A stretch of 64,000 bases of DNA. It comes from Palsa-504 sp963790065. Its GTDB lineage: Bacteria > Actinomycetota > Actinomycetes > Streptosporangiales > Streptosporangiaceae. Where the stretch lies: NCBI GenBank assembly GCA_963790065.1, contig CAWBNK010000018.1, positions 218,138 through 282,137 of the forward strand, written 5' to 3'. Below are positions 51,146-59,192 of this stretch, piece by piece. The notes under the pieces were generated by a model. That model worked only from the letters and a program-made list of their open reading frames with translations. It had not been told where the DNA came from and searched no databases. The translations under genes and the position numbers were made by a program. Every line of letters starts with the position of its first letter. The stretch's first letter is position 1.

Positions 51146-52291
51146 ATGCAGGACCGCGAGCTGGTCGCCGTCATCACCGCAGGTGACGTGGACGGGCTCG
51201 GCGAGGCGTACGACCGCTACGCGCTGCCGCTGTATACCTACTGCCGGTTCATGCTGCCCGACCTCGACCCGATGGGCAGCTCCGCCGAGGCCGTGCAGGA
51301 CACCTTCATCATCGCCGTCGCCAAGGTGCCAGGGCTGAGTGACCCTGACCGGCTCCGGTCCTGGCTGCACGCGGTCGCACGGAACGAGTGCCTGCGCCGG
51401 CTCGGACCCCAACGCCCGGAGTCCGCAGCTCCCGCCACTCCGCCCGCCGGGTTCCCGGCCCCGGAGGGCGCGATGCCGCCGGTCGTCCTGCCCGACGGGC
51501 TCAGGGGCAAGGTCCTGGCGGCCTGCGCCGACAACTCGCCGACCGGACGCGCGTACCGGGTCAGCGTGATTCATCGCGCGGGCCCGTTCGGCCGGAACGG
51601 GTTCCCGAGACCGGCCGTCCCGTCCGGGCCCCGGTGGTGGCACGACATCCGGCGGCGCCCCCGGGCGGCAGCCGCGGTGGCCGCGGCCGGCGGGGCGGTC
51701 TTGCTGGGCGGGATCGTCGCTCTGCTGATGCTGGGCAGCTCGCACCAGACGCCGACCGCGCCTGTCGCCCTGGGCGGCGGGATTCCCGCCCTCGGCGCTT
51801 CCTCGGTTCAGGCGGGCGGCCCGTCATCGCCGACCCGTAAGCCCGGGACGAAGGCGGGCACGACAGCATCGCCGGTGCCTGCAGACGGATCCACGTTGAG
51901 CCCGGCAACGGCTTCCGCGCAGGCCACGGTCTCGAAAACGGCGCCGTCCTCGCCGGCGTCCCCGTCCCCGTCCCCGTCGTCCTCGTCCCCGCCGGCCCAG
52001 GGCACCCTGACGGTCACCCCGGCCAGGCTGACGCTGGCGGCCGCTGCGGGCAAGGTGGCCCGCGGCACGTTCAGGCTGGGTGCCGTGGACGGCCCGGTCA
52101 CCCACTGGGTGATCACGGTCCCGGCGGCCGTGGCCAGCAAGGTGGTGCTGTCGCGGTATTCCGGCTCGCTGACCTCCGGGGACTGGGTGGTGATCACCGT
52201 CTCGGTGCAGAGCAAGGTGGCCGTGGACACCAGGCTCACCGTGAGCCCGGGCGACGCGACGGTCACGGTGGTGCTCAGCATCAGCGCCTAG
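51146..52291 (+). CDS. Sigma-70 region 2 protein fused to a membrane anchor and BACON-like domain
   Basis: 381 residues. The first 90 residues are an ECF-type sigma region 2 (GEAYDRYALPLYTYCRFML, AEAVQDTFIIAVAK, LRSWLHAVARNECLRR), but no region 4 follows. After a linker there is one membrane helix (about residues 172-197, AGGAVLLGGIVALLMLG), then a Ser/Pro/Thr-rich stalk (SPSPSPSSSSPP) and an extracellular immunoglobulin-like domain of the BACON type (GTLTVTPARLTLAAAAGKVARG, VTHWVITVPAAV, LTSGDWVVITVSV). Without region 4 it probably cannot load promoters normally; it may be an anchor or sensor. Its tail overlaps the convergent PfkB gene by 11 bases. Confidence 0.82.
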   Translation: MQDRELVAVITAGDVDGLGEAYDRYALPLYTYCRFMLPDLDPMGSSAEAVQDTFIIAVAKVPGLSDPDRLRSWLHAVARNECLRRLGPQRPESAAPATPPAGFPAPEGAMPPVVLPDGLRGKVLAACADNSPTGRAYRVSVIHRAGPFGRNGFPRPAVPSGPRWWHDIRRRPRAAAAVAAAGGAVLLGGIVALLMLGSSHQTPTAPVALGGGIPALGASSVQAGGPSSPTRKPGTKAGTTASPVPADGSTLSPATASAQATVSKTAPSSPASPSPSPSSSSPPAQGTLTVTPARLTLAAAAGKVARGTFRLGAVDGPVTHWVITVPAAVASKVVLSRYSGSLTSGDWVVITVSVQSKVAVDTRLTVSPGDATVTVVLSISA

Positions 52292-53255
52292 GCACCGGTG
52301 GCCCGCCCTGGGCCAGGAACTGGTCGAGCTCGGCCCGGGACGGGGAGGTGGCCGGGCCGGCGCGGGTGACGGCCAGCGCGGCGGCGGCGTTGGCGCGGCG
52401 GGCGGCGGCGGCCGGGGGCAGCCCGGCGGCGAGGCCGGCCAGGAAGACCCCGGCATGGGCGTCACCGGCCCCGGTGGTGTCGACCGCGGTCACGGCCGGG
52501 GCGGGAATGTCGCTGAGCGACAGGCCGGGCTGCGCGGCTCCGGTCGAGGCCGGCCCGCGGAGCGCGAGGACGCAGCCGGACGGCCCGGCCCGGACGATGA
52601 CTCCGGCCCGGCCGGTGCGCCGGGCCAGGCGGCGGGCCGCCTCGACCGGGTCGCTCGATTCGGTGAGCAACGCGGCTTCACGCTGGTTGCAGCTCCACCA
52701 GTCCGACCGGCTCAGAACCGGGCCGAGCACGGCGGCGGGGATGTCCGCGACCAGCGGGCCGGGATCGGTGAACAGCAGTGCCGCGGGCGGCAGAGCCGCG
52801 GCCCAGGCCCCGAGGACCGCGCCCGACTCCGGGGCGACCAGGCCGTAACCGGACACGTAGACGATGTCACCCGCGCGGACCCGGACCTGGTCCCAGACGC
52901 CGGGCTCGCGGAGGGTCTCGGCGCCCAGGCTGGTGACGAAGGTGCGCTCGCCGCCGGCCTCGACCAGGGCCACGTCGAACCCGGTGTCCGCCTCCGGATC
53001 GGGCCTGCGGAGGACGGCGATGCCCTCGGCGGCCAGGGCGGCCCGGACCCGGTCACCCCACGGCCCGGTGCCGTGGCCGCCTGCGTAGACCACCGGCAGG
53101 CCCTGCCTGGCGGCCGCGGCCATGATGTTGAACCCGCCGCCCACCTGGATGGACGAGGATGCGGCGAGCATGTCGCCGCCGCGTTCGGGCAGCGCGGGCA
53201 CCCGCATCACCAGGTCGACGATGGCCTCGCCCGCGAAGACCAGCCGGGTGTTCAC
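52281..53255 (-). CDS. PfkB-family kinase (ribokinase/pseudouridine-kinase-like)
   Basis: 324 residues from GTG 53255 (GTGA overlap with the upstream gene). The N-terminal VMRVPALPERGGDMLAASS and GGGFNIMAAAARQG are PfkB patterns, and the C-terminal TAVDTTGAGDAHAGVFLAGL carries the catalytic Asp. The pair with an ADP-ribosylglycohydrolase is a recurring theme; I suspect a nucleoside or ribose salvage kinase, as in pseudouridine or ADP-ribose pathways, but the substrate is not readable. Confidence 0.9.
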   Translation of the reverse strand: MNTRLVFAGEAIVDLVMRVPALPERGGDMLAASSSIQVGGGFNIMAAAARQGLPVVYAGGHGTGPWGDRVRAALAAEGIAVLRRPDPEADTGFDVALVEAGGERTFVTSLGAETLREPGVWDQVRVRAGDIVYVSGYGLVAPESGAVLGAWAAALPPAALLFTDPGPLVADIPAAVLGPVLSRSDWWSCNQREAALLTESSDPVEAARRLARRTGRAGVIVRAGPSGCVLALRGPASTGAAQPGLSLSDIPAPAVTAVDTTGAGDAHAGVFLAGLAAGLPPAAAARRANAAAALAVTRAGPATSPSRAELDQFLAQGGPPVPRR

Positions 53256-54313
53256 GGGCTGCTCGCAGCCGGCCGGCGCAGGGCCAGCAGGTCATCGGCC
53301 AGCCTGGGCAGGTCCAGGCCGTGGGCGTCGATGACGGCGATCGCCTCGGGCGGGAAGGCATCGAGGCCGTGACAGGCGCCCGCCACCGCGCCGGCCATGG
53401 CCGCGATCGTGTCGCAGTCGCCGCCGAGAGAGGCCGCCAGCAGGCAGGCCTGCCAGGGATCATCGGGCACCGCGGCCAGCACCGCGAAGGCGGCGGGCAC
53501 CGATTCCTGGGTGGCCAGGCTGGTGCCGACCAGGGTGTAGATCAGCTCGGCGGCCGCGTCCTGGTCGCGGCCCGCGACCAGGCCGACCGCCCATTCGACG
53601 CGGGCGGCGACGTCGGCGCCCGCCACCCAGTGGCCGCGGCCCGCCCCGATCCGGGCGGCCGTCACGGCCAGCGCCGTGGCCTCGTCGATCCCGGCGCCGG
53701 ACACGCCCGCGCTCACCGCCGCCGCTACCGCGGCCGCCCCGGCCAGGGCCAGGCCGGTATCGTGCGTCACCCGGCTGACCGCCTCAACCTGGTCGACGAG
53801 GGTCGACATGCTAGCGCCGAGGGACGGGCTCTGGGCGGTCGCCGGGTCTGCGCGGGACGCGGGGTCGGGAAGATTCAGGGCCACGGCGATGCCGACGGGG
53901 GCGACGCGCATGGCGGCACCGTTCGTGTCGCCGGAGGCGCCCGCCTGTTCGGGAGGCGTGCCGGCCAGGACGGCGGCTACCGCGCGCCTGGTGGAGGGAC
54001 CGAGCAGGTCCAGCGAGCCGCGGGCGGCCATCTCGCGTTCCCAGCTGACCAAAGCCTCGGCCAGCTCACGGGGGTCGACCACGCCGTGGCCCTGGACCAG
54101 CAGCCTGCCGAGCAGCACGGCCTGCTCGGTGTCGTCGGTGACCGAGCCCGCGGGCAGGCCCGCCGCGATGGGGTGACCGGGCGGCGCGGGCTCGAAGCCG
54201 TGCAGCAGGCCGCCCCAGCGCTCGGCGATCTGCCGGCGCGACAGCATCTGCGTGGGCATGCCCAGCGCATCCCCGATCGCCAGCCCGTACAGCGCCCCGC
54301 GGGCGCGTTTCAT
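53252..54313 (-). CDS. ADP-ribosylglycohydrolase family protein
   Basis: 353 residues, dimetal hydrolase of the DraG/ARH fold. Metal ligands appear in GSVTDDTEQAVLLGRLL (the TDDT motif), GDTNGAAMRVAP, and SLGGDCDTIAAMAGAVAGA near the C-terminus. Such proteins remove ADP-ribose or cleave related N-glycosidic bonds; in clusters with PfkB kinases and nucleobase transporters they are thought to cleave nucleoside-like glycosides. It starts inside a palindrome (54311-54364) and overlaps the PfkB gene. Confidence 0.93.
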   Translation of the reverse strand: MKRARGALYGLAIGDALGMPTQMLSRRQIAERWGGLLHGFEPAPPGHPIAAGLPAGSVTDDTEQAVLLGRLLVQGHGVVDPRELAEALVSWEREMAARGSLDLLGPSTRRAVAAVLAGTPPEQAGASGDTNGAAMRVAPVGIAVALNLPDPASRADPATAQSPSLGASMSTLVDQVEAVSRVTHDTGLALAGAAAVAAAVSAGVSGAGIDEATALAVTAARIGAGRGHWVAGADVAARVEWAVGLVAGRDQDAAAELIYTLVGTSLATQESVPAAFAVLAAVPDDPWQACLLAASLGGDCDTIAAMAGAVAGACHGLDAFPPEAIAVIDAHGLDLPRLADDLLALRRPAASSP

Positions 54314-54364
54314 GATCGCGAAGGGTTTGGTATCAAAAACCGTAGTAAATCCTTCGTGATCATG
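54311..54364. promoter_or_regulatory. Large inverted repeat covering the start of the ADP-ribosylglycohydrolase gene
   Basis: Arms CATGATCGCGAAGG (54311-54324) and CCTTCGTGATCATG (54351-54364) match at 13 of 14 positions; the first arm contains the start codon (CAT on this strand, 54311-54313). Inside lies GGTatcaaaaACC. It could be an operator for a regulator or a translation-blocking hairpin. Confidence 0.65.
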
Positions 54365-54386
54365 GCGTGCTTCATGGAAATCGGGG

Positions 54387-54869
54387 TCACAGGACCTGGC
54401 TGCCGTACATCTCGCCCAGGGGGTCGGCGAGGAGTTCCAGGCGGGCGCCGTCGGGGTCGCGGAAGTACAGCGACACGCCGCTTTCCTCCTGGTAGGGCAC
54501 GCTGGCCGCGTCCAGCTTGCCCCGCAGGTGGGCCCACTTCTCCGCCGTGACCGAGATGGCCAGGTGATGCAGGCCGCCCAGGACCTCCGCGTACGGGCCG
54601 ATGTCCAGGCCAGGGAAGTCGAAGAAGGCCAGCAGGTTGCCGTTGCCCACGTCGAAGAAGAAGTGGCTGGAGCCCTGGTAGTCGCGGTTCTCGATGATCT
54701 CGGTCAGCGGGAACTCCAGCACGCCGGCGTAGAACCGGATCGTGCGTTCCACGTCCGAGCTGAGCAGCGCGGTGTGGTGGATCCCCCGCGCGCTGCTCGG
54801 CGGCCGGTCGGTCGTGATGTAGGTGTCGTGCAGCCGCGCACGTTCCGTCTCGATAGCCGCGAGGTCCAT
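54387..54869 (-). CDS. VOC-family dioxygenase-like protein
   Basis: 160 residues with AAGGGG ten bases upstream of the ATG. Two VOC modules: GIHHTALLSSDVERTIRFYA (His ligand), HFFFDVGNGNLLAFFDFPG, GLHHLAISVTAEKW (second His), and YFRDPDGARLELLADP (Glu). This is the pattern of catechol-type extradiol or glyoxalase proteins. Substrate unknown. It follows the mycothiol-type gene by 14 bases, so both probably form one transcript. Confidence 0.9.
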   Translation of the reverse strand: MDLAAIETERARLHDTYITTDRPPSSARGIHHTALLSSDVERTIRFYAGVLEFPLTEIIENRDYQGSSHFFFDVGNGNLLAFFDFPGLDIGPYAEVLGGLHHLAISVTAEKWAHLRGKLDAASVPYQEESGVSLYFRDPDGARLELLADPLGEMYGSQVL

Positions 54870-54883
54870 AGGCCCGATGCCCC

Positions 54884-55696
54884 TTAGATCCGGAAGAACG
54901 AGTTGAGGAACTGGTCGGCCACTGCCCGGTCGCCCCTGATGGTTCCCGCGTTCACCCGGCCGAACGCGGTCAGCACCAGGGTCCCGGGGTCGAGTTCGAT
55001 AACCGCGGGCAGTCCCGACACGTCTTCCTGAGCGTAACTCAGGCCGTCGACGGTGACGTTCACCAGGTAGTCCCGGGCGTTACGGCCCGACAGGCGGATG
55101 CCGACCGCGAACGCCTCCAGGTCGGACGGAACATCCGCGGTGGCCTGCCACAGGATGAACATGAACGGCGCCAGCAGGTCGGCGGTATCCCCCAGCAGGC
55201 TGTGCGCCCGGCCCGAGCACTGCCGGATGTCCCAGCCGTGCACGCCGTAGTCCATGAGCTGGAACACCGGGTAGAAGAAGGCCGGCAGCGGCCCCATGTA
55301 CTTGTGCGTGACCAGCAGCCCGCCCCACTCGTCAGGGCTGAGCGCCGCGCAGATCTCCATCATCTTGGCGAAGTCGGTCCTGAGCCGCTCGACCGCCTCG
55401 GCCTGGCTCAGGCCGCGGTGCTCCTTGGCTCCCGCGTCGAGCCGGTCCTGCATGACCCGCACGCCCAGCGCATCCGCGACCGCGGCACCCGAACGGGCCG
55501 CGTCGAAACCGGTGAAGTAGCTCTCGGTTACGTCAATGAGGTGGCCGACGATGTCCCGGGTTTCCCACCGCGAGCACGCGGTGGCGCCGGTCCAGGGACC
55601 GTTCTCCGCCATCTCGAACAGCGCCTCGGCCTCTCGCCGCAGCACGCGGAGCAGGTTGTCCTTGGCGTCGTAAGTGGTCGCGTCCCAGTCGTTCAC
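54884..55696 (-). CDS. Maleylpyruvate isomerase / mycothiol-dependent family protein
   Basis: 270 residues from GTG 55696, which follows GGAGG at five bases (the longer frame to 55732 lacks a ribosome site). The MDMPI-N/DinB bundle shows the metal-His pattern ETRDIVGHLIDVTESYFTGF and later YGVHGWDIRQCSG. The C-terminal 80 residues resemble an SCP2/sterol-carrier-like domain (AVGIRLSGRNARDYLVNVTVDG). Such proteins use mycothiol in isomerase or transferase reactions. It lies upstream of the VOC gene; together they may degrade a ring compound, which is inference. Confidence 0.86.
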   Translation of the reverse strand: MNDWDATTYDAKDNLLRVLRREAEALFEMAENGPWTGATACSRWETRDIVGHLIDVTESYFTGFDAARSGAAVADALGVRVMQDRLDAGAKEHRGLSQAEAVERLRTDFAKMMEICAALSPDEWGGLLVTHKYMGPLPAFFYPVFQLMDYGVHGWDIRQCSGRAHSLLGDTADLLAPFMFILWQATADVPSDLEAFAVGIRLSGRNARDYLVNVTVDGLSYAQEDVSGLPAVIELDPGTLVLTAFGRVNAGTIRGDRAVADQFLNSFFRI

Positions 55697-55732
55697 GACG
55701 ACCTCCACTGGTCGTAGGTTCGCATCCCGCAC

Positions 55733-55802
55733 GAACGTTCATGAGGCGAACCTTAGAACGTTAAAGCATCCGGGTCAACGGACAGAACTGACCTGGTTAC
55801 GG
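55733..55802. other. Upstream region with partial repeat
   Basis: The sequence ahead of the mycothiol-type gene, with a partial fifth copy (TGACCTGGTTACGG) of the 23-base repeat that follows. Confidence 0.3.
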
Positions 55803-55890
55803 GACGCGATTGACCGGGCCGCGGAGACGCGATTGACCTGGCCGCGGAGACGCGATTGACCTGGCTGCAGACGCGATTGACCGGGTTGCG
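55803..55890. repeat. Four iteron-like direct repeats (21-23 bp)
   Basis: GACGCGATTGACC recurs at 55803, 55826, 55849 and 55870, spaced 23, 23 and 21 bases, with GGGCCGCGGA-type text between. They lie between the ohr gene (ends 55905) and the mycothiol-type gene. Uniform spacing near two helical turns suggests multiple binding on one DNA face. Confidence 0.7.
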
Positions 55891-55904
55891 GGTCGCGCGG
55901 CGGC

Positions 55905-56324
55905 CTACGGGACGCGCAGCTCGACGCTGATGTTGCCGCGGGTGGCACGGGAGTACGGGCAAACCTGATGGGCGGCCTCGGCGAGTTCGCGGGTCTGCTC
56001 CCGGTCCAGCTCGGGAATGTTGATCACCAGCGTGACCACCAGCCCGTACGCGTCGCCCTCGGGTCCGATGCCCACGTGGGCGGTCACCATCGACGGGCCG
56101 GGATCCACGCCCGCCCGGCGCGCGACGGCCCGCAGCGCGCTGTGGAAGCAGGCCGAGTACCCGGCCGCGAACAGCTGCTCGGGATTAGTGCCGTGCCCGC
56201 TGCCGCCCATCTCGGCCGGCACAGCCAGGTCGAGGTCGAGCCGATGATCCGAGGAGATGACGTGGCCGCTGCGGCCGTCCCCGGTCGACGTGGCCTCCGC
56301 GGTGTACAGAACCCTGTCCGGCAT
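55905..56324 (-). CDS. ohr: OsmC/Ohr-family organic hydroperoxide reductase
   Basis: 139 residues. Reactive Cys in FAAGYSACFHSAL (near 55) and second Cys in AHQVCPYSRAT (near 125) are the peroxidatic and resolving pair of Ohr; Arg and Glu support come from ELDREQTRELAE. It reduces organic hydroperoxides with dihydrolipoamide. Start LYTAEATSTGDGRSGHV is Ohr-like. No OhrR regulator is adjacent. It follows cobQ by ten bases on the same strand and may be read through from it. Confidence 0.94.
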   Translation of the reverse strand: MPDRVLYTAEATSTGDGRSGHVISSDHRLDLDLAVPAEMGGSGHGTNPEQLFAAGYSACFHSALRAVARRAGVDPGPSMVTAHVGIGPEGDAYGLVVTLVINIPELDREQTRELAEAAHQVCPYSRATRGNISVELRVP

Positions 56325-56333
56325 GGAGAAACC

Positions 56334-57866
56334 TTACCGACCATGATCCAGTGAGGCCACGAGTCCGGGCAGGCTCTTCGACGCCCCGTTCTCGATCAGC
56401 CCGCTCAGCGCGGCCAGGTCCAGGTGTCCGGCCACCAGGTCGCCGAGGACGTCCAGCCGGGCCTGCCGCACCGCGGCGAAATCGGTGTCCGGCGCGGGAG
56501 CGAAGTCCCGGCCCGCCTGGGCGGCCACCTCGGCCAGGAACGCGCGCCGGAACTCGTCGTTCTCCAGCACCCCGTGCCAGCTGGTGCCCCACACGACGCC
56601 GCGGCGGCAGCCGTCAAGGAACGGCTCCGACCCGGTGCCGGCCAGGTCGGTGACCTCGGCGATCCCGTGATGGATCTCGTAGCCGGTCACCGGCGCGCCG
56701 AGCGCGAAGCCTGCGGGACGGCCGAGCTGCTTCCGCGGCCCGAACCGTACCCGCACCGGCAGCAGGCCCAGCCCGCCGACCTGGCCCAGGCGCGATTCCA
56801 CCGGGTCGTCGATCTGGCCGGCCAGCATCTGGTACCCGCCGCAGATGCCCAGCACCGGCCGCCCGCGGGCCGCCCGGGCGGCGATCGCCTCGGCCAGCCC
56901 GCGCTGGCGCAGCCAGGCCAGGTCGGCCACGGTAGCCCGGGAGCCGGGCAGCACGGCCAGGTCCGCGTCGGCCACCTCGGCCGGGCTGTCGGTGAACCTG
57001 ACCAGCACTCCCGGCTCGGCGGCCAGCGCGTCGGCGTCGGTGAAGTTGCTGATCCGCGGCAGCCTGACCACCGCGACCCGGAGAAAATCTTTTGGGCCGA
57101 ACGGGCCGTGGTGACCGCCGTCCGGGAACGGGTTCTGGGGACGGGCCAGCGCGAGGGAGTCCTCGGCGTCCAGCCACAGGCCGTCCCGCCAGGGCAGCAC
57201 CCCGTACACCGGGCGGCCGGTGAGCTGCTGGATCATGGTCAGCCCGCTGTCCAGCAGCTCGGCGGCGCCGCGGAACTTGTTGATCACGAACCCGCAGATC
57301 AGCGCCTGGTCCTCGGGTGACAGCAGGGCGAGCGTGCCGTACAGGCTGGCGAACACGCCACCCCGGTCGATGTCCCCGACCACGATGACGGGCAGGCCGG
57401 CGGCCCGGGCCAGGCCCATGTTGGCCACGTCGGTCTCGCGCAGGTTGATCTCGGCCGGGCTGCCCGCGCCCTCGCAGATGACCACGTCGTAGCGTTCGCG
57501 CAGCCGGGCCAGGCTGGCCAGCGCGACCTGGCGGAGCCGCGGCGCGTGGGCCCGGTAGCCCAGCGCGTCGGCTTCGGCTTCGGCGTGGCCGAGCACGACC
57601 ACCTGGCTGCGGCGCTCGCTGCCCGGCTTGAGCAGGATCGGGTTCATGTCCGCGGTCGGCTCGATCCCGGCCGCGGCGGCCTGCATGGCCTGAGCCCGGC
57701 CGATCTCGGCGCCTTCGGCGGTCACGAACGAGTTCAGGGACATGTTCTGCGCCTTGAACGGGGCCACCGAGACGCCCTGCCGGGCCAGCCACCGGCACAG
57801 CCCTGCCACCAGCGCGCTCTTGCCCGCGTCGGATCCGGTCCCGGCTACCAGCAGCGTTCCTCGCAC
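56334..57866 (-). CDS. cobQ: Cobyric acid synthase CobQ
   Basis: 510 residues, normal length, from GTG 57866 (no strong ribosome site). The N-terminal synthetase has GTGSDAGKSALVAGLCRWL, FKAQNMSLNSFVTAEGAEIGRAQ, and DMNPILLKP; the middle ENTDVANMGLAR-like text and DIDRGGVFASLYG are intact. The C-terminal glutamine amidotransferase has nucleophile Cys in PVLGICGGYQMLAG and the late His in GTSWHGVLEND. It amidates four side chains of adenosylcobyrinate diamide. A short HHGPFGPKDFLRV segment is encoded by a copy of the dispersed CCGTTCGG element (57085-57112). Confidence 0.94.
   Translation of the reverse strand: MRGTLLVAGTGSDAGKSALVAGLCRWLARQGVSVAPFKAQNMSLNSFVTAEGAEIGRAQAMQAAAAGIEPTADMNPILLKPGSERRSQVVVLGHAEAEADALGYRAHAPRLRQVALASLARLRERYDVVICEGAGSPAEINLRETDVANMGLARAAGLPVIVVGDIDRGGVFASLYGTLALLSPEDQALICGFVINKFRGAAELLDSGLTMIQQLTGRPVYGVLPWRDGLWLDAEDSLALARPQNPFPDGGHHGPFGPKDFLRVAVVRLPRISNFTDADALAAEPGVLVRFTDSPAEVADADLAVLPGSRATVADLAWLRQRGLAEAIAARAARGRPVLGICGGYQMLAGQIDDPVESRLGQVGGLGLLPVRVRFGPRKQLGRPAGFALGAPVTGYEIHHGIAEVTDLAGTGSEPFLDGCRRGVVWGTSWHGVLENDEFRRAFLAEVAAQAGRDFAPAPDTDFAAVRQARLDVLGDLVAGHLDLAALSGLIENGASKSLPGLVASLDHGR
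57085..57112 (-). repeat. Dispersed CCGTTCGG element inside cobQ
   Basis: On the minus strand the text is CCACGGCCCGTTCGGCCCAA followed by AAGATTTTC. It codes GGHHGPFGPKDFLR between the ATP and domain-linking region of CobQ without breaking the frame. The A-run is very unlike neighbouring codons. Confidence 0.65.
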
Positions 57867-57945
57867 GGATGAAGGCTAGTGCGCATGTTTGAGGACGTGC
57901 ACGCGGGTACCTGTAGGAGCGGTTAGCTCAGAAGGAGGCCGGAAA

Positions 57946-58077
57946 ATGCTGATGCTGCTGGCACTGCTCATCATCCTGATCGTCGCCGGCGCGGGTTTCG
58001 CGCTCCACGTGCTGTGGTGGGTGGCCATCGCGGCGCTGGTCGTCTGGCTGATCGGAGCCTTTGTCCGCCGGGTCTAG
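57946..58077 (+). CDS. Small hydrophobic membrane protein
   Basis: 43 residues from ATG 57946, which follows an excellent ribosome site (GAAGGAGG, seven bases). Almost the whole protein is two membrane stretches (LMLLALLIILIVAGAGFAL and WVAIAALVVWLIGAFV), ending in RRV. Tiny proteins of this style (Lmo0937-like, often stress-induced) are widespread in actinomycetes. It overlaps cbiB's end by four bases, on the opposite strand. Confidence 0.78.
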   Translation: MLMLLALLIILIVAGAGFALHVLWWVAIAALVVWLIGAFVRRV

Positions 58078-59096
58078 CCCGTCAGGCGCCCGGACGGACG
58101 CACGAGCGCGAGCAGGACGGCCAGGGCGGTCGCGGACACCGTGACAGCCCGGGACAGCCGGATCGCGCGCCGGATGTCGTCTGGTTCCGGGGCCCGCCCA
58201 TCCCCCAGCCCCGGGCGGGCCTCGGTGATGCCGCTGTAGACGTTGGTCCCGCCCAGCCGGAGGCCGAGCGCCCCGGCGAACGCGGCCTCGCAGCGGCCGG
58301 CGTTGGGGCTGGGATGGCAGTTCCCGTAACGAAGCACGGCCCGCAGCGCCGCCGCGGCCGGACCGTGCGCAGGACGTCCCTTCGCCGGCGGACTCTGGGC
58401 GGAAGCCGTCGGCGAAGGGGCCTGCGGGACAAGCGGGGCGCAGGTGATCGTGAGCGCGGCGGTGACCCGGGCCGGGACCCAGTTGGCGACATCGTCCAGG
58501 CGGGCCGAGGCCCAGCCGAACCGCAGGTAACGGGGCGAGCGGTACCCGACCATGGCGTCGAGGGTGTTGACCGCGCGGTAGGCCAGCAATCCGGGCCACC
58601 CGGCCACCGCCCCCCACAGCAGGGGCGCCACCACCGCATCCGAGGTGTTCTCGGCCACCGACTCGATCACCGCCCGGGCGATCTGTTCCGCATCCAGGTG
58701 CGCCGGATCGCGGCCGCACAGGCTGGGCAGCGCCGCCCGCGCGGTGCGCAGATCGTGGGCGGCCAGGGCAACCCGGATTCGTTCGGCCTGAAGATGAAGT
58801 GAACGGGCACCGGTGACGGCCCAGACGGCGAGCGCGGCCGCCGCCGCCTGCTGCGGCGGCCGGCCCCGCGTGCGGCGGGCCACGAGGGCGGCGGGGGCGG
58901 CCACGGCCAGGACGCAGGCGGCGGCGTGCGCGGTGCCGCGGAGCCGGGAATCGGCGTAGTCGCGGGCCTCGAGCGCGGCGGCGGCGCGGCCGAACGCGGC
59001 CACCGGATGACCGCGGCGGGGGTCGCCGAGCAGCGCGTCGAGCGCCACCCCGGCGGCCAGCCCGGCGGCGAGCGGCCAGCGCGAGCGGTTGGGCAT
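58074..59096 (-). CDS. cobD: Adenosylcobinamide-phosphate synthase CbiB/CobD
   Basis: 340 residues from ATG 59096 (the long open frame upstream is antisense to the transketolase gene). Family landmarks: ALLGDPRRGHPVAAFGR, AVIESVAENTSDAVVAPLLWG, NTLDAMVGYRSPRYLRFGWA, and SPNAGRCEAAFAGALGLRLGG. The multi-helix membrane protein condenses aminopropanol phosphate to adenosylcobyric acid. After VTAALTITCAPLV there is an unusual insertion, APSPTASAQSPPAKGRPAHG (to about residue 260), encoded by a palindrome at 58378-58419. Pathway partner cobQ is nearby. Confidence 0.93.
   Translation of the reverse strand: MPNRSRWPLAAGLAAGVALDALLGDPRRGHPVAAFGRAAAALEARDYADSRLRGTAHAAACVLAVAAPAALVARRTRGRPPQQAAAAALAVWAVTGARSLHLQAERIRVALAAHDLRTARAALPSLCGRDPAHLDAEQIARAVIESVAENTSDAVVAPLLWGAVAGWPGLLAYRAVNTLDAMVGYRSPRYLRFGWASARLDDVANWVPARVTAALTITCAPLVPQAPSPTASAQSPPAKGRPAHGPAAAALRAVLRYGNCHPSPNAGRCEAAFAGALGLRLGGTNVYSGITEARPGLGDGRAPEPDDIRRAIRLSRAVTVSATALAVLLALVRPSGRLTG
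58378..58419. repeat. Palindromic insertion in cobD
   Basis: Arms CCCTTCGCCGGCGG (58378-58391) and CCGTCGGCGAAGGG (58406-58419) match at 13 of 14 positions, with outer GCAGG/CCTGC. It encodes Pro/Ala/Ser-rich text absent from normal CbiB, in frame, so it is likely a REP-type element. Confidence 0.6.
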
Positions 59097-59192
59097 CAGG
59101 CCATTGTGCCGTGGGCCTAGGACCATCGGCCGAGGCAGGGTGGGGCGCGCGGCCGATGTGCCGGGCGTGCGGGTGCGTGCAGGCTGTCGGTT

